Shown: positions 52,424 to 61,558 of the stretch, piece by piece
How the letters are laid out: each line of letters opens with the position of its first letter
How positions within the stretch are numbered: the first letter of the stretch is position 1
NCBI GenBank assembly: GCA_035384965.1
Contig: DAOOJE010000007.1
Span: 1-64,000, forward strand
Origin: JAAYVZ01 sp035384965
Lineage (GTDB): Bacteria; Acidobacteriota; Thermoanaerobaculia; Thermoanaerobaculales; Thermoanaerobaculaceae
Length of the DNA: 64,000 bases
Reading direction: 5' to 3'
The notes under the pieces: model-generated
The model's database searches: none
Told to the model about the DNA's origin: nothing
What the model saw: the letters and a program-made list of their open reading frames with translations, nothing else
Position numbers and translations under genes: made by a program

Positions 52424-55400
52424 ATGAAGCAGAGACCACTCATCGTTGTCTTGGCGCTGGGTCTGGCGCTGGCCCTCGCGGGGTGTTCGGCGGACAGCCC
52501 GAGCGCGCCCAAGCCGTCGCCCACGCCCGCCGCACTGTCGATTGCTCTGGACTCCTCCGCGAGCTCGGCCGAGGTGGGCAGCGCCGTCGTGTTCACCGCG
52601 CGGGTGACACAGGGCGGGGCGAACGCACCGGACAACACCTCGGTGACGTTCTCCCTCTACGGTTGCCCCGGTGCCGGGGTCGCCTCGGACCCGTCGTTCG
52701 AGAACGGGTCCTGCGAGGTGGTCCGCACGACGCAAAACGGTGCGGCGACCGCCACCCTGGTGGGGCGGACCTCCGGGGTGTACCAGGTCACGGCGCGCGT
52801 CCCGGGGCAGGCGATCTCGAAGAACGTGCGGTATTTCGATCCGGTTTCGCCGCGCAACCTGGCGATTTACGGCGTCGAGCCCGACCAGGGCAGCGCCGAC
52901 GGAGGCCAGCAGGTGACGATCCGCGGGCGCGGGTTCGCGCCGCCGCTCGACGTGGTGTTCAAGGCGGAGGGCACCCAGCGCACGGCGGTCGTGGCCAGCG
53001 TGAACAGCGCCGGAACCGAGATCGTCGTCATCACCCCGAAGGCGCCGATCCCCGTCACGGAGAGCCTGAAGACCGACATCATCGTGACCGCGGGGAAGGG
53101 CACCGCCTCGGAGGTCAGCGAGACGATGGAAAGGGCGTTCATCTACACCACGACGACGCCCGGAGCCCCGGCGATCTACCAGATCGTGCCGGCGCAGGGC
53201 CTCGACCGCGGCGGCGACCAAGTGACGATTTACGGGGCCAACTTCTACGCCCCGGTGACCGTCAAGTTCGGCGACGAGAACGTGCAGTCGGTGTCGGTCT
53301 CCGCCGACCACGCGTCGCTCGTGGTGCTGTCGCCGCAGCACTCGCGGGGTTTGAACGACGTCGGGCCCCAGCAGGTCGATGTCAGGGTGGTGACGTACGG
53401 CGCCGCCGGGACTCCGGACGAGGCCAAGTACACCGCGGTCCGGACCAACGGCTGGACGTGGCTGCCGCCCACGACCGAGCCGCAGGCCCCGGTCATCTAC
53501 TCGGTATCGCCGGCCAAGGGCAGCCCGCGGGGCGGCGGCGAGGTCACGATCCGGGGCGCCAACCTGTGCTGGGAGTACAACACCCTCACCGGCAGGTGCG
53601 CCGCCGCGCCGCAGGTCACGTTCCTGCCCACCGGCTTCGGTGAGAAGTCGGCGAGCGTGCTGTCGGTCGCCGAGGACGGCAGCCAGATCGTGGTCGTCAC
53701 GCCGGCCATTTCGGCCAACCCGGTCCTCACCGACGTGGTGGCCTCCATCCGGGTGACCAACGCCAAGGGCAGCGCAACGCTCGACGACAGCTTCACGTTC
53801 CTGTCGGAGGCGGGCGACCCGCAAATCTACTCGGTGTCCCCCAACAAGGGCAGCGCCCGCGGGGGCGATACCGTGGTCATCTACGGCAAGTTCTTCCTCG
53901 AGCCGGTGCAGGTCGAGTTCTCGGTCGGCGGCCTCGCTCAGGTCGTGGGGGTCAACGCGGACAAGACCGAGATCACGATCAGGACCCCGGCTTGGGGCGT
54001 GGGGCCGCTGGGCGAGGACCGTCTCTCCGACATCACGGTGCGGACCCAGTACGGCACCGGGCGCGACCGCGAGGCGACGCTCTCGAACGCCTTCCTCTTC
54101 ATTGCCGAGGCGCCGACCCCCGAGCTGTACGCGCTGTCCCCCAACTCCGGCCCGATCGACGGCGGCACGCGCGTGACCATCACCGGCCAGGGGTTCCAGA
54201 CGCCGGTGCAGGTCTACTTCGGCGACCGCCAGGCCCAGGTCATCACGAGCAACTTCTTCCAGGTCGTCTGCATCGCGCCGTCGATCACCCCCAGCCAGCC
54301 CAGCACGCCGACCACCGTCGACGTGACGGTGCTCAACGTCACCACCGGCAAGCGCTCGAACGCGCTGCCGTTCCGGTACGGCGAGGCGATGTTCCTGTCG
54401 GCCATCTCGCCCAACCGCGGCCCGGCCGACGCGCCGACCACGGTGACGATCTACGGGCAGGGGTTCGTCGGCCCGGTCGAGGTCGTGACGCTCATCGGCG
54501 GCCAGGCGATCCAGGCCAGCGTGAGGTCGGTGTCCGGCACCGAGATCATCGCCGACATCCAGCCGCTGCCGACCGACCGCCGCGACTGCGGCGTCGTGCA
54601 GGCGGGCGTCCGGGTGACCAACCTCAACTCCAACATTTCGGCGTCGGGGCTCAACTTCTACTACGAGTCCCCGACCCCGCTGATCACGTCGGCGCTGGTC
54701 ACGGCGGCCCACATCACGACCCCTGACAACACCGTGCCCATGAGGAACCCGACAGGCACGGGCACCTGTGACGGCTACGCGTGGAACGACTACACGGTGG
54801 TCGTGCGCGGGAAGAACTTCCAGCAGTCCGGGTCGGCGTCCGCCATGGTGGTCTCCATCCCGGGCGTCACGGCCGACATCCCCACGACCTGGGTCGGGCC
54901 GGAGGAACTCACCTTCACGTTGCCGGATCTGACCGCCGTGGTGATGCAGGAGATCTCGTGCACCACCGGCACCGGGTCGTGCGGCCTGCAGTACGTGCAG
55001 ACGCCGATCGCGCTCACGCTCAAGAACCTCCGGAGCGGCTGCGAGGATACGCTCAACGGCGCCATCGTGATCGTCCCGTGCGACCCCAGCTGCCGGCCGG
55101 TGAGCCTGACGAGCCTCGACATCACGGATGAGCCGTCCACCGGAGTGCGGGTCAACACGCCGTTCGCGATCAACCTCGACTTCCAGCCCCGGCCGCTCAC
55201 GAGCCCGGTCACCGTGACCCTCACCTATGTCGGGTTCACGGCGAGCCCGGCGTCCGTCACGATCCCGGCGAACTTCAACAACCCGTGGCCGGTGACGATC
55301 ACGCCCACGTCGGTGGGCAGCGGGAACATCCTGGCGCAGGCCGGCTCCGGCGTCTGCGCGGTCCCCGCCGTCAGCAGCCAGATCACGATCCTTCCGCCCC

Positions 55401-55900
55401 CGCTCAACATCACCACGACCTGTCCGTTGCCGGCCGGCGTCGTCGGGACGCCCTACACCCAGACGCTCGCCGCGACGGGCGGGACGCCGCCGTACGCCTG
55501 GAGCATCTCGGAAGGAGCGCTCCCGGCCGGCCTCAGCGTGACCGGCAACCAGATCACCGGCACGCCAACCGCAACAGGCACCTTCGACTTCACGCTGCAG
55601 GTGCGCGACGCGACCAACCCCGTGCAACTAACGGCGCAGCTTCCCTGCTCGATCACGATCAACGCTACGCTTGCCGTAGAGAAGAGCGGCGTGAACGCTG
55701 GCGCCAACACGATCACGAGCAGTCCGACCGGTATCAACTGCGGGGCTACGTGCTCGGGGACTTTCGGCAAGGTCGCCGTCACGCTCACCGCGAGCCCTGC
55801 TGCACCGGCGACATGGGGTGGTGACTGCAGCGGATGTGTCGGCACGACCTGCCAAGTGACCATGACCACAAACCGAAGCTGCACAGCGGATTTTCCGTAG
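52424..55900 (+). CDS. Giant IPT/TIG-repeat surface lipoprotein at the end of the pil operon
   Basis: This 1158-aa protein has a lipobox (ALALALAGC, Cys21). Residues about 31-140 are a beta-sandwich. Six IPT/TIG repeats begin near residues 144, 247, 355, 465, 564 and 655, each with a core like Y-x-V-x-P-x-x-G-x-x-x-G-G-x-x-V-T-I-x-G. The rest contains a further Ig-like part (887-990), a He_PIG-type domain (about 994-1080; GVVGTPYTQTLAATGGTPPY) and a Cys-containing C-terminal repeat (CGATCSGTFGKVAVTLTASP). ATG 52424 has GGGAG upstream; ATG 52409 would add five residues. It is probably a surface adhesin linked to the pilus. Confidence 0.75.
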   Translation: MKQRPLIVVLALGLALALAGCSADSPSAPKPSPTPAALSIALDSSASSAEVGSAVVFTARVTQGGANAPDNTSVTFSLYGCPGAGVASDPSFENGSCEVVRTTQNGAATATLVGRTSGVYQVTARVPGQAISKNVRYFDPVSPRNLAIYGVEPDQGSADGGQQVTIRGRGFAPPLDVVFKAEGTQRTAVVASVNSAGTEIVVITPKAPIPVTESLKTDIIVTAGKGTASEVSETMERAFIYTTTTPGAPAIYQIVPAQGLDRGGDQVTIYGANFYAPVTVKFGDENVQSVSVSADHASLVVLSPQHSRGLNDVGPQQVDVRVVTYGAAGTPDEAKYTAVRTNGWTWLPPTTEPQAPVIYSVSPAKGSPRGGGEVTIRGANLCWEYNTLTGRCAAAPQVTFLPTGFGEKSASVLSVAEDGSQIVVVTPAISANPVLTDVVASIRVTNAKGSATLDDSFTFLSEAGDPQIYSVSPNKGSARGGDTVVIYGKFFLEPVQVEFSVGGLAQVVGVNADKTEITIRTPAWGVGPLGEDRLSDITVRTQYGTGRDREATLSNAFLFIAEAPTPELYALSPNSGPIDGGTRVTITGQGFQTPVQVYFGDRQAQVITSNFFQVVCIAPSITPSQPSTPTTVDVTVLNVTTGKRSNALPFRYGEAMFLSAISPNRGPADAPTTVTIYGQGFVGPVEVVTLIGGQAIQASVRSVSGTEIIADIQPLPTDRRDCGVVQAGVRVTNLNSNISASGLNFYYESPTPLITSALVTAAHITTPDNTVPMRNPTGTGTCDGYAWNDYTVVVRGKNFQQSGSASAMVVSIPGVTADIPTTWVGPEELTFTLPDLTAVVMQEISCTTGTGSCGLQYVQTPIALTLKNLRSGCEDTLNGAIVIVPCDPSCRPVSLTSLDITDEPSTGVRVNTPFAINLDFQPRPLTSPVTVTLTYVGFTASPASVTIPANFNNPWPVTITPTSVGSGNILAQAGSGVCAVPAVSSQITILPPPLNITTTCPLPAGVVGTPYTQTLAATGGTPPYAWSISEGALPAGLSVTGNQITGTPTATGTFDFTLQVRDATNPVQLTAQLPCSITINATLAVEKSGVNAGANTITSSPTGINCGATCSGTFGKVAVTLTASPAAPATWGGDCSGCVGTTCQVTMTTNRSCTADFP

Positions 55901-55922
55901 CAGTAGCTGGCACTCGGCGATG

Positions 55923-55956
55923 AAAGGGCCGCGGGAGACCGCGGCCCTTTTTCCTT
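55923..55956 (+). terminator. Intrinsic terminator of the pil operon
   Basis: Perfect 12-bp arms AAAGGGCCGCGG/CCGCGGCCCTTT with a GAGA loop are followed by TTCCTT. It stands 22 bp after the lipoprotein stop and closes the 9-kb transcription unit from 46647. Confidence 0.9.
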
Positions 55957-55987
55957 GCCGCCGAGGCCACGAGGGACGATCTCTTGC

Positions 55988-55993
55988 TACCAT
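55988..55993 (+). promoter_or_regulatory. -10-like element of the men operon
   Basis: TACCAT lies 12 nt before the ubiE ATG at 56006. No clear -35 or Shine-Dalgarno is seen. Confidence 0.3.
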
Positions 55994-56005
55994 GCGCCGA
56001 GAGCG

Positions 56006-56734
56006 ATGAGTGCGATGGAAAGCCTCGGGGCACAGTCGCGAGTCGCCGGCGCGCCCGGCAGCGGGGCGATGTTCGACCGCATTGCCGGCCGGTACGACCT
56101 GCTCAACCGCATCCTCTCGCTCGGCATGGACAGGCTGTGGCGGCGCCGGCTCGTGCGGGCGCTGGACGTCGGACCCGGCGACCGGGTGCTCGACGTCGCG
56201 ACCGGCACCGGGGACGTGCTGGCGGCGCTGCTCCGGCTGCCGGCCCGCCCGCTCGCGGTGGGGGTGGACCCGGCGCTGGCGATGGTGGCCCGCGGCGCCG
56301 CCAAGCTGCGGCGCCACCCGGGACGCTGGCGGCTCACCGGCGGCGACGCCCTGTGCTTGCCTTTCCGGGATGGCAGCTTCGCGGCCGCGACGATCGCCTT
56401 CGGCATCCGTAACGTCCCCGACCGACTGGCGGCGCTGCGTGAAATGGCCCGCGTGACGCGCCGCGGCGGGAAGGTCGCGGTGCTCGAGCTGCAGGTGCCC
56501 GACCACGGCCCGCTCGCGCCGCTGGCGCGGCTGTGGGTGCGCCACGTCGTGCCGTCGGTCGGCGCGCTGCTGTCCAGCCCCGCCGAGTACCGGTACCTGC
56601 GCGAGTCGATGGAGGCGTTCCCGGCGCCGGAGCGGTTTCTCGCCACGCTGACCGAGGCGGGGCTGGTGGCGGCGACCACGACCGCGATGAGCGGGGGCGC
56701 GGTGCGCCTGTACGTCGGGACGGTGCCGAGTTGA
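56006..56734 (+). CDS. ubiE/menG: Demethylmenaquinone methyltransferase (UbiE/MenG)
   Basis: The 242-aa SAM methyltransferase has the family signatures MFDRIAGRYDLLNRILSLG, VLDVATGTGDVLAAL, FGIRNVPDRLAALREMARV and late SPAEYRYLRESMEAFP. It methylates demethylmenaquinone to menaquinone, the last step of the pathway. ATG 56006 or 56015 may be the start. Its stop overlaps a TTG start (TTGA) of menF. Confidence 0.93.
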   Translation: MSAMESLGAQSRVAGAPGSGAMFDRIAGRYDLLNRILSLGMDRLWRRRLVRALDVGPGDRVLDVATGTGDVLAALLRLPARPLAVGVDPALAMVARGAAKLRRHPGRWRLTGGDALCLPFRDGSFAAATIAFGIRNVPDRLAALREMARVTRRGGKVAVLELQVPDHGPLAPLARLWVRHVVPSVGALLSSPAEYRYLRESMEAFPAPERFLATLTEAGLVAATTTAMSGGAVRLYVGTVPS

Positions 56735-58092
56735 CCGCTGCGACGCTCCGCCAGGCGCTCGAGGCGTTGCGGGAGGCGCTCGCGCGCCGCAGCGTGGACC
56801 GCCCCTGTCTCGTGAGGGTGCCGGCCCCTCTCGCGCGCCCCGAGCGGGTGTGGGACGCCGATCCCCGTGCGCCGGCCGTGTTCTGGGCGACGGCGGAGGG
56901 CGCCTGGGCGGGGCTGGGCGCGGCGGCGGTGGTCGCTGCCGAGGGGGCCGACGCGTTGACGGCGGCCGGGGCCGGTCTCGCGAGGGTGCAGGCTGCCGGG
57001 TGGGATGCCGGCGGCGGGCCGCCCCCGCTGCTGTTCGGGGGCGCCGCCTTCGCGACGCCGGGTGGCGCGGCCGGCCCGTGGAAGGGGTTTGGCGACGCCC
57101 GGTTCGTGCTGCCGCGCTGGACGTACCGGCTGGCCGCCGGGCGGGCGGAGCTGGCGCTCGCTCTGCCGCCCGGCCCGCATGCCGAGGCCGCGCTGGCCGG
57201 CGAGCTGGCGGCCGTGTTCGAGGTCCTGGCTGCGGCGCCGCCGCCCTGGCGGGCGCGCGGCGCGATCGAGCCGCGCGAGGACGGGCAGCGGACGTGGGCG
57301 GCGGCCGTCGCCGCGGCGCAGCAGGCCATCGCCGCCGGCGGACTGCACAAGGTGGTGCTCGTGAGGCGGACCGAGGTGCGGCTGCCGTCCACCCCGCCGG
57401 GGAGCGTGCTCCTCGGCCGTCTCGGGGAGGAGGGCGACGGGCTGTTCCGCTTCGGGTTCAGGCTCGGCGGCGCGGTCTTCGCGGGCGTCAGCCCGGAGCT
57501 GCTGGTGGCGCGCCGGGGCCCGGAGGTGCGGGCGGAAGCGCTGGCGGCGTCGGTGCCGCGCCCGCCGGCCGCCGCCGCCGCCACCGAGGCCGAGCTGGCG
57601 GCCCGCCTGCTCGCCGACGCCAAGCAGCGCCACGAGCACGAGCTGGTCGTCGAGGCGGTATGCCGCGACCTCCGCCCGGTGTGCCGCGAGCTCGCCGCAC
57701 CGGCCGCGCCGGCGGTGCGGGCGCTGCGCCACCTGCTGCACCTCTCGACGCCGGTGGTGGGGACGCTGGCGCACCCGCTCTCGCTGCTCGAGCTGGCGGC
57801 GCGCCTCCACCCGACGCCGGCGGTGGCGGGCGAGCCGCGGGAGGCGGCCATGGCGTTCATCGCGGCGCACGAGCGACACCCGCGGGGGTGGTTCTCGGGA
57901 CCGGTGGGGAGGGTCACGCCCGAAGGCGAGGGCGAGCTGGCGGTGGCGTTGCGCTCTGTGCTGGTGCGGGGACGGACGGCGTACGTCTACGCCGGCGCGG
58001 GGATCGTCGCCGGCTCGCGCGCCGAGCTGGAGCTGGCCGAGACCCGCGCCAAGGCCCGCACGTGCCTGGCGGCGCTGGGGGTGCACGCGTGA
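56731..58092 (+). CDS. menF: Isochorismate synthase
   Basis: In this 453-aa protein the chorismate-binding core is visible in AAVAAAQQAIAAGGLHKVVL, FAGVSPELLVAR, KQRHEHELVVEAVCRDL, LHPTPAVAGEPREAAMAFI and GWFSGPVGRV. It converts chorismate to isochorismate, the first menaquinone step. No ATG or GTG exists near the 5' end. TTG 56731, overlapping the ubiE stop as TTGA, is the best start. The first 200 residues are poorly conserved and Ala-rich. Confidence 0.88.
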   Translation: MTAATLRQALEALREALARRSVDRPCLVRVPAPLARPERVWDADPRAPAVFWATAEGAWAGLGAAAVVAAEGADALTAAGAGLARVQAAGWDAGGGPPPLLFGGAAFATPGGAAGPWKGFGDARFVLPRWTYRLAAGRAELALALPPGPHAEAALAGELAAVFEVLAAAPPPWRARGAIEPREDGQRTWAAAVAAAQQAIAAGGLHKVVLVRRTEVRLPSTPPGSVLLGRLGEEGDGLFRFGFRLGGAVFAGVSPELLVARRGPEVRAEALAASVPRPPAAAAATEAELAARLLADAKQRHEHELVVEAVCRDLRPVCRELAAPAAPAVRALRHLLHLSTPVVGTLAHPLSLLELAARLHPTPAVAGEPREAAMAFIAAHERHPRGWFSGPVGRVTPEGEGELAVALRSVLVRGRTAYVYAGAGIVAGSRAELELAETRAKARTCLAALGVHA

Positions 58093-59852
58093 CGCCGGCC
58101 AACCTCCACCTGCGCTGGGCCGAGCTGCTGGTCGACGGCCTGGTCGCCGGCGGGGTGCGCGAGATCGTGGCGAGCCCCGGCTCGCGCTCCGCGCCGCTCG
58201 TCCTCGCAGCGGCCGGCCGCGCCGACCTGCGGGTCACCGTGCTGGTCGACGAGCGCACGGCCGGGTTCTTCGCCCTCGGCCAGGCGAGGGTCACGGGGAG
58301 GCCGACCGCGCTGGTGTGCACCTCGGGGACGGCCGGCGCGCACTACCTGCCGGCGGTGGTGGAGGCCGACGAGGCGGGCGTGCCGCTCGTCGTGGTGACG
58401 GCCGACAGGCCGCCCGAGCTCCACCACCGGCGGGCGCCCCAGACCACCGAACAGCACGGGTTCTTCACGGGCCACGTGCGGCTGCACGCCGATGTCGGCG
58501 CGCCGCACCCGGCCGAGCGGGCGCTGCGCGGGGTGCGCGAGACGGCGGCGCTGGCCGTGGCCCGTGCTCTCGGCCCCGACCCCGGTCCGGTGCACCTCAA
58601 CGCACCTTTCCGCAAGCCGCTCGAGCCGGTGGCGGAAAACGCCGCCGACGCCGAACTCGCGGAGCTGGCGCGCCGCATCGCCTCGGAGCCGCTGCCGGCC
58701 GTGAGCGGGCCTGTGCCCGAGCCCGACCCCCGCGCCGCGCGCCGGCTCGCCGGGCTGCTGCGCTCGGAGCCGTGCGGCGTGCTGCTGGCCGGACCTGCCC
58801 CGCTCGGCGCGGGGGTGGCGGCCGAGCGCCTCGCCCGGTGTCTCGGCTACCCGCTGCTGGCCGAGGCCACGAGCCAGCTCCGCTGGACGTCGTCGGGCGC
58901 GACCGTCCTCCCGCTCGACCTCCTGGCCCCCGACCCGCGGGCGCCGCGGCCCGGAGAACCGCGCCTGATCGTGCAGCTCGGGCTGCCGGTGGTGTCGGCG
59001 GCGTGGCAGCGGTACCTGGAGTCGCGACCCGGTTGCTGTCGGTGGGTGCTTGGCGGCTCCGGCTGGCCGGATCCCTGGGGGGGCGCCGTCGGCCTGGTGG
59101 GCGGCGATCCCGCGCGCGTGGTCGAGGCGCTGCTGGGGGAACTGGGAGACGGCGAGGCGGGCGACGGCGCCTGGCGGGCGGCGTGGGCGCGGGTGGCGGG
59201 CGAGGTAGCCGGCGCGCTCGCCGAGTGGCGCGCCGGCGAGCGGCGTCGAGGGGAGCTTTCGGAGCTGGGCGCCGCGTGGACCGTCGTCGAGGCGCTGCCG
59301 CCCGGCGCCTTGCTCGTCCTCGGCAACTCCCTGGCGGTGCGGGAGGTGGACCTCGTGCCGGCAAGCCCTGCGCCGGGCATCGGCGTGCTGCACCAGCGGG
59401 GGGTGGCCGGCATCGACGGGTTCATTTCCGGCGCGGCCGGCGCGGCGCACGCCTCCGGCCGTCCGACGCTCGTGCTGCTCGGCGACCTCGCCGCCCTCCA
59501 CGACATGGGCGGGCTCGCCGCGGCGCGGCACGTGGAGTCGCCGCTCGTGATCGTGGTGCTGGCCAACCGGGGCGGGCGCATTTTCGAGCTGCTGCCGCTG
59601 GCGGCGGCCGGCGTGCCGGAGGCGACAGTCGAGCGGCTCTTCGTGGCGCCGCAGGAGGTCGGCTTCGAGCCGGCTGCCGCAGCGTTCGGGGTCGGGTACC
59701 GGCGGGCGGACAACGCCGAGGCGCTGGCGGCGGCGCTCGAACGTGCGCTCGCCACGCCGGGGCCGACGCTCGTCGAGGCGGTGATTTCCGGGCCCGGTGC
59801 GCGAGCCCGTTGGACCGCGCTGCGAGAGCGCGCCCGCGCGGTGCGCGCATGA
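58089..59852 (+). CDS. menD: 2-succinyl-5-enolpyruvyl-6-hydroxy-3-cyclohexene-1-carboxylate synthase
   Basis: The 587-aa ThDP enzyme starts NLHLRWAELLVDGLVAGGV with IVASPGSRSAPLVLAA and VDERTAGFFALGQARVTGRP. RGVAGIDGFISGAAGAA precedes the ThDP-binding part (LVLLGDLAALHDMGGLAA, VLANRGGRIFELLPL). GTG 58089 overlaps the menF stop (GTGA). It joins isochorismate and 2-oxoglutarate. Confidence 0.95.
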   Translation: MTPANLHLRWAELLVDGLVAGGVREIVASPGSRSAPLVLAAAGRADLRVTVLVDERTAGFFALGQARVTGRPTALVCTSGTAGAHYLPAVVEADEAGVPLVVVTADRPPELHHRRAPQTTEQHGFFTGHVRLHADVGAPHPAERALRGVRETAALAVARALGPDPGPVHLNAPFRKPLEPVAENAADAELAELARRIASEPLPAVSGPVPEPDPRAARRLAGLLRSEPCGVLLAGPAPLGAGVAAERLARCLGYPLLAEATSQLRWTSSGATVLPLDLLAPDPRAPRPGEPRLIVQLGLPVVSAAWQRYLESRPGCCRWVLGGSGWPDPWGGAVGLVGGDPARVVEALLGELGDGEAGDGAWRAAWARVAGEVAGALAEWRAGERRRGELSELGAAWTVVEALPPGALLVLGNSLAVREVDLVPASPAPGIGVLHQRGVAGIDGFISGAAGAAHASGRPTLVLLGDLAALHDMGGLAAARHVESPLVIVVLANRGGRIFELLPLAAAGVPEATVERLFVAPQEVGFEPAAAAFGVGYRRADNAEALAAALERALATPGPTLVEAVISGPGARARWTALRERARAVRA

Positions 59853-60694
59853 GCTCGCCGGCGGGCACCGAGTGCGTGGCCGGCGGGGTGCGCTTCCGGC
59901 TCGAGAGGCGCGCCGGCGCGGGGCGGCTGCTCGTCCTGCACGGGTTTGCCGGGCACCCCGAGGCGTGGCGGGAGGTCGTCGATCGGCTCGAGGCCCCCGG
60001 TCTGGTGGCTGCGCCGTTTCTGCCCGGCCACGGCCCCGAGCCGCTGCGGCCAGAATGGACGAGCTTCGAGGCCGTGATCCGGGACCTCGTGGCAGCGGTG
60101 CGAGCGCTCGATTCGGGGAAGTGGCGGCTGGCCGGGTACTCGCTCGGCGCCCGCCTGGGGCTGGGCATGCTCGTCGCCGCTCCCCGTCTGTGGGCGGATG
60201 CGCTGCTGGTCGGGGTCAACCCGGGGCTCGAGGAGGAGGCCGAGCGGGCGGCCCGGCGGGCGGAGGACGCGGCGCGGGCCCGGCTGCTGCGCAAGGAGGG
60301 GCTGGAGGCGTTCGTCGAGGTCTGGGAACGGCTGCCGCTGTTCGACTCGCAGCGCGCGCTCCCGCCCGCCACGCTGGCGGCGCAGCGGAGCTGGCGCCTG
60401 GCCCACGACCCCCGGCGGCTTGCCTGGGTGCTCGAGACGCTGGGGCCGGGGGCGATGCCGGACTTGTGGCCGTTGCTTTCCGGGATCGCGAAGCCCGTGC
60501 GTCTGGTGGTCGGCGAGCTGGACACCCGGTTCGTCGGTATCGCGGAGCGTGCGGCCGAGCGGCTGCCGGCGGGGTCGCTCACCGTCGTGCCGGGCGTCGG
60601 CCACAACGTGGTGCTGGAAGCTCCGGAGGCGGTGGCGCGGTTGCTCGAGGCGGGGACGGCGCGCTACCGTGGCGACCGCGGGGAGGAGGCATGA
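59849..60694 (+). CDS. menH: SHCHC synthase MenH (alpha/beta-hydrolase)
   Basis: This 281-aa protein has oxyanion-loop LLVLHGFAGHPEAW, the nucleophile elbow GYSLGARLGLGMLV (Ser), DTRFVGIAER with the Asp, and VPGVGHNVVLEAPEAV with the His. It eliminates pyruvate from the MenD product. The ATG overlaps menD (ATGA). Confidence 0.9.
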   Translation: MSSPAGTECVAGGVRFRLERRAGAGRLLVLHGFAGHPEAWREVVDRLEAPGLVAAPFLPGHGPEPLRPEWTSFEAVIRDLVAAVRALDSGKWRLAGYSLGARLGLGMLVAAPRLWADALLVGVNPGLEEEAERAARRAEDAARARLLRKEGLEAFVEVWERLPLFDSQRALPPATLAAQRSWRLAHDPRRLAWVLETLGPGAMPDLWPLLSGIAKPVRLVVGELDTRFVGIAERAAERLPAGSLTVVPGVGHNVVLEAPEAVARLLEAGTARYRGDRGEEA

Positions 60695-61515
60695 GCCTGC
60701 CGGTGTGGACATCGAAAGCCAGCTTCGAGGACGTCCGCTACGAGACGTGTGAGGAGGGCATCGCCAGGATCACGATCGACCGGCCGCACGTGCGCAACGC
60801 GTTCCGGCCGAAGACGGTGGACGAGCTGCAACAGGCGTTTGCCCTGGCGCGCGACGACCGCTCGGTGGGGGTCGTGATCCTCACCGGCGAGGGGCGCGAG
60901 GCGTTTTGCTCGGGTGGCGACCAGAAGGTGCGCGGCGACGGCGGCTACGTGGGCGAGGACGGGGTGCCGCGCCTCAACGTGCTGGACCTGCAGCGGCAGA
61001 TCCGCACGCTCCCGAAGCCGGTCATCGCCATGGTGGCCGGCTACGCGATTGGCGGCGGGCACGTGCTGCACCTCGTCTGCGATCTCACGATCGCGGCCGA
61101 CAACGCCCGCTTCGGGCAGACCGGGCCGCGGGTCGGGAGCTTCGACGGCGGCTATGGCGCCTCGTACATGGCCCGCGTCATCGGCCAGAAGCGCGCCCGC
61201 GAGGTGTGGTTCCTGTGCCGGCAGTACGACGCCCGCACCGCGCTGGAGTGGGGGCTCGTCAACGCCGTGGTGCCGGTGGAACGGTTGGAGGAGGAGACCG
61301 TGGCGTGGTGCCGGGAGATCCTGGCCAACAGCCCGACCGCGATCCGCCTGCTCAAGGCCGCGCTCAACGCCGATTGCGACGGCCAGGCGGGGCTGCAGCA
61401 GCTGGCCGGCGACGCCACGCTGTTGTTTTACCTCACCGAGGAGGCGAAAGAAGGCAAGCGGGCGTTCGTCGAGAAGCGCAAGCCCGACTTCTCGAAGTTC
61501 CCGCGCTTTCCGTGA
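60691..61515 (+). CDS. menB: 1,4-dihydroxy-2-naphthoyl-CoA synthase
   Basis: The 274-aa crotonase-family enzyme has GGDQKVRGDGGYV, AIGGGHVLHLVCDLTIAADN, the MenB signature GSFDGGYGASYMARVIG and the C-terminal RKPDFSKFPRFP, all diagnostic. It closes the naphthoate ring. The ATG overlaps the menH stop. Confidence 0.96.
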   Translation: MSLPVWTSKASFEDVRYETCEEGIARITIDRPHVRNAFRPKTVDELQQAFALARDDRSVGVVILTGEGREAFCSGGDQKVRGDGGYVGEDGVPRLNVLDLQRQIRTLPKPVIAMVAGYAIGGGHVLHLVCDLTIAADNARFGQTGPRVGSFDGGYGASYMARVIGQKRAREVWFLCRQYDARTALEWGLVNAVVPVERLEEETVAWCREILANSPTAIRLLKAALNADCDGQAGLQQLAGDATLLFYLTEEAKEGKRAFVEKRKPDFSKFPRFP

Positions 61516-61558
61516 GGAGACCGACATCGGCGGGGCGGGGCCGGCACGTGGAGGCGGT

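Noticed and set aside
52382..55627. Over 1000-codon open frame antisense to the TIG lipoprotein
   Set aside because: Composition is Arg/His/Asp-rich with no domain or signal; the plus strand carries a lipobox and repeated IPT/TIG cores.
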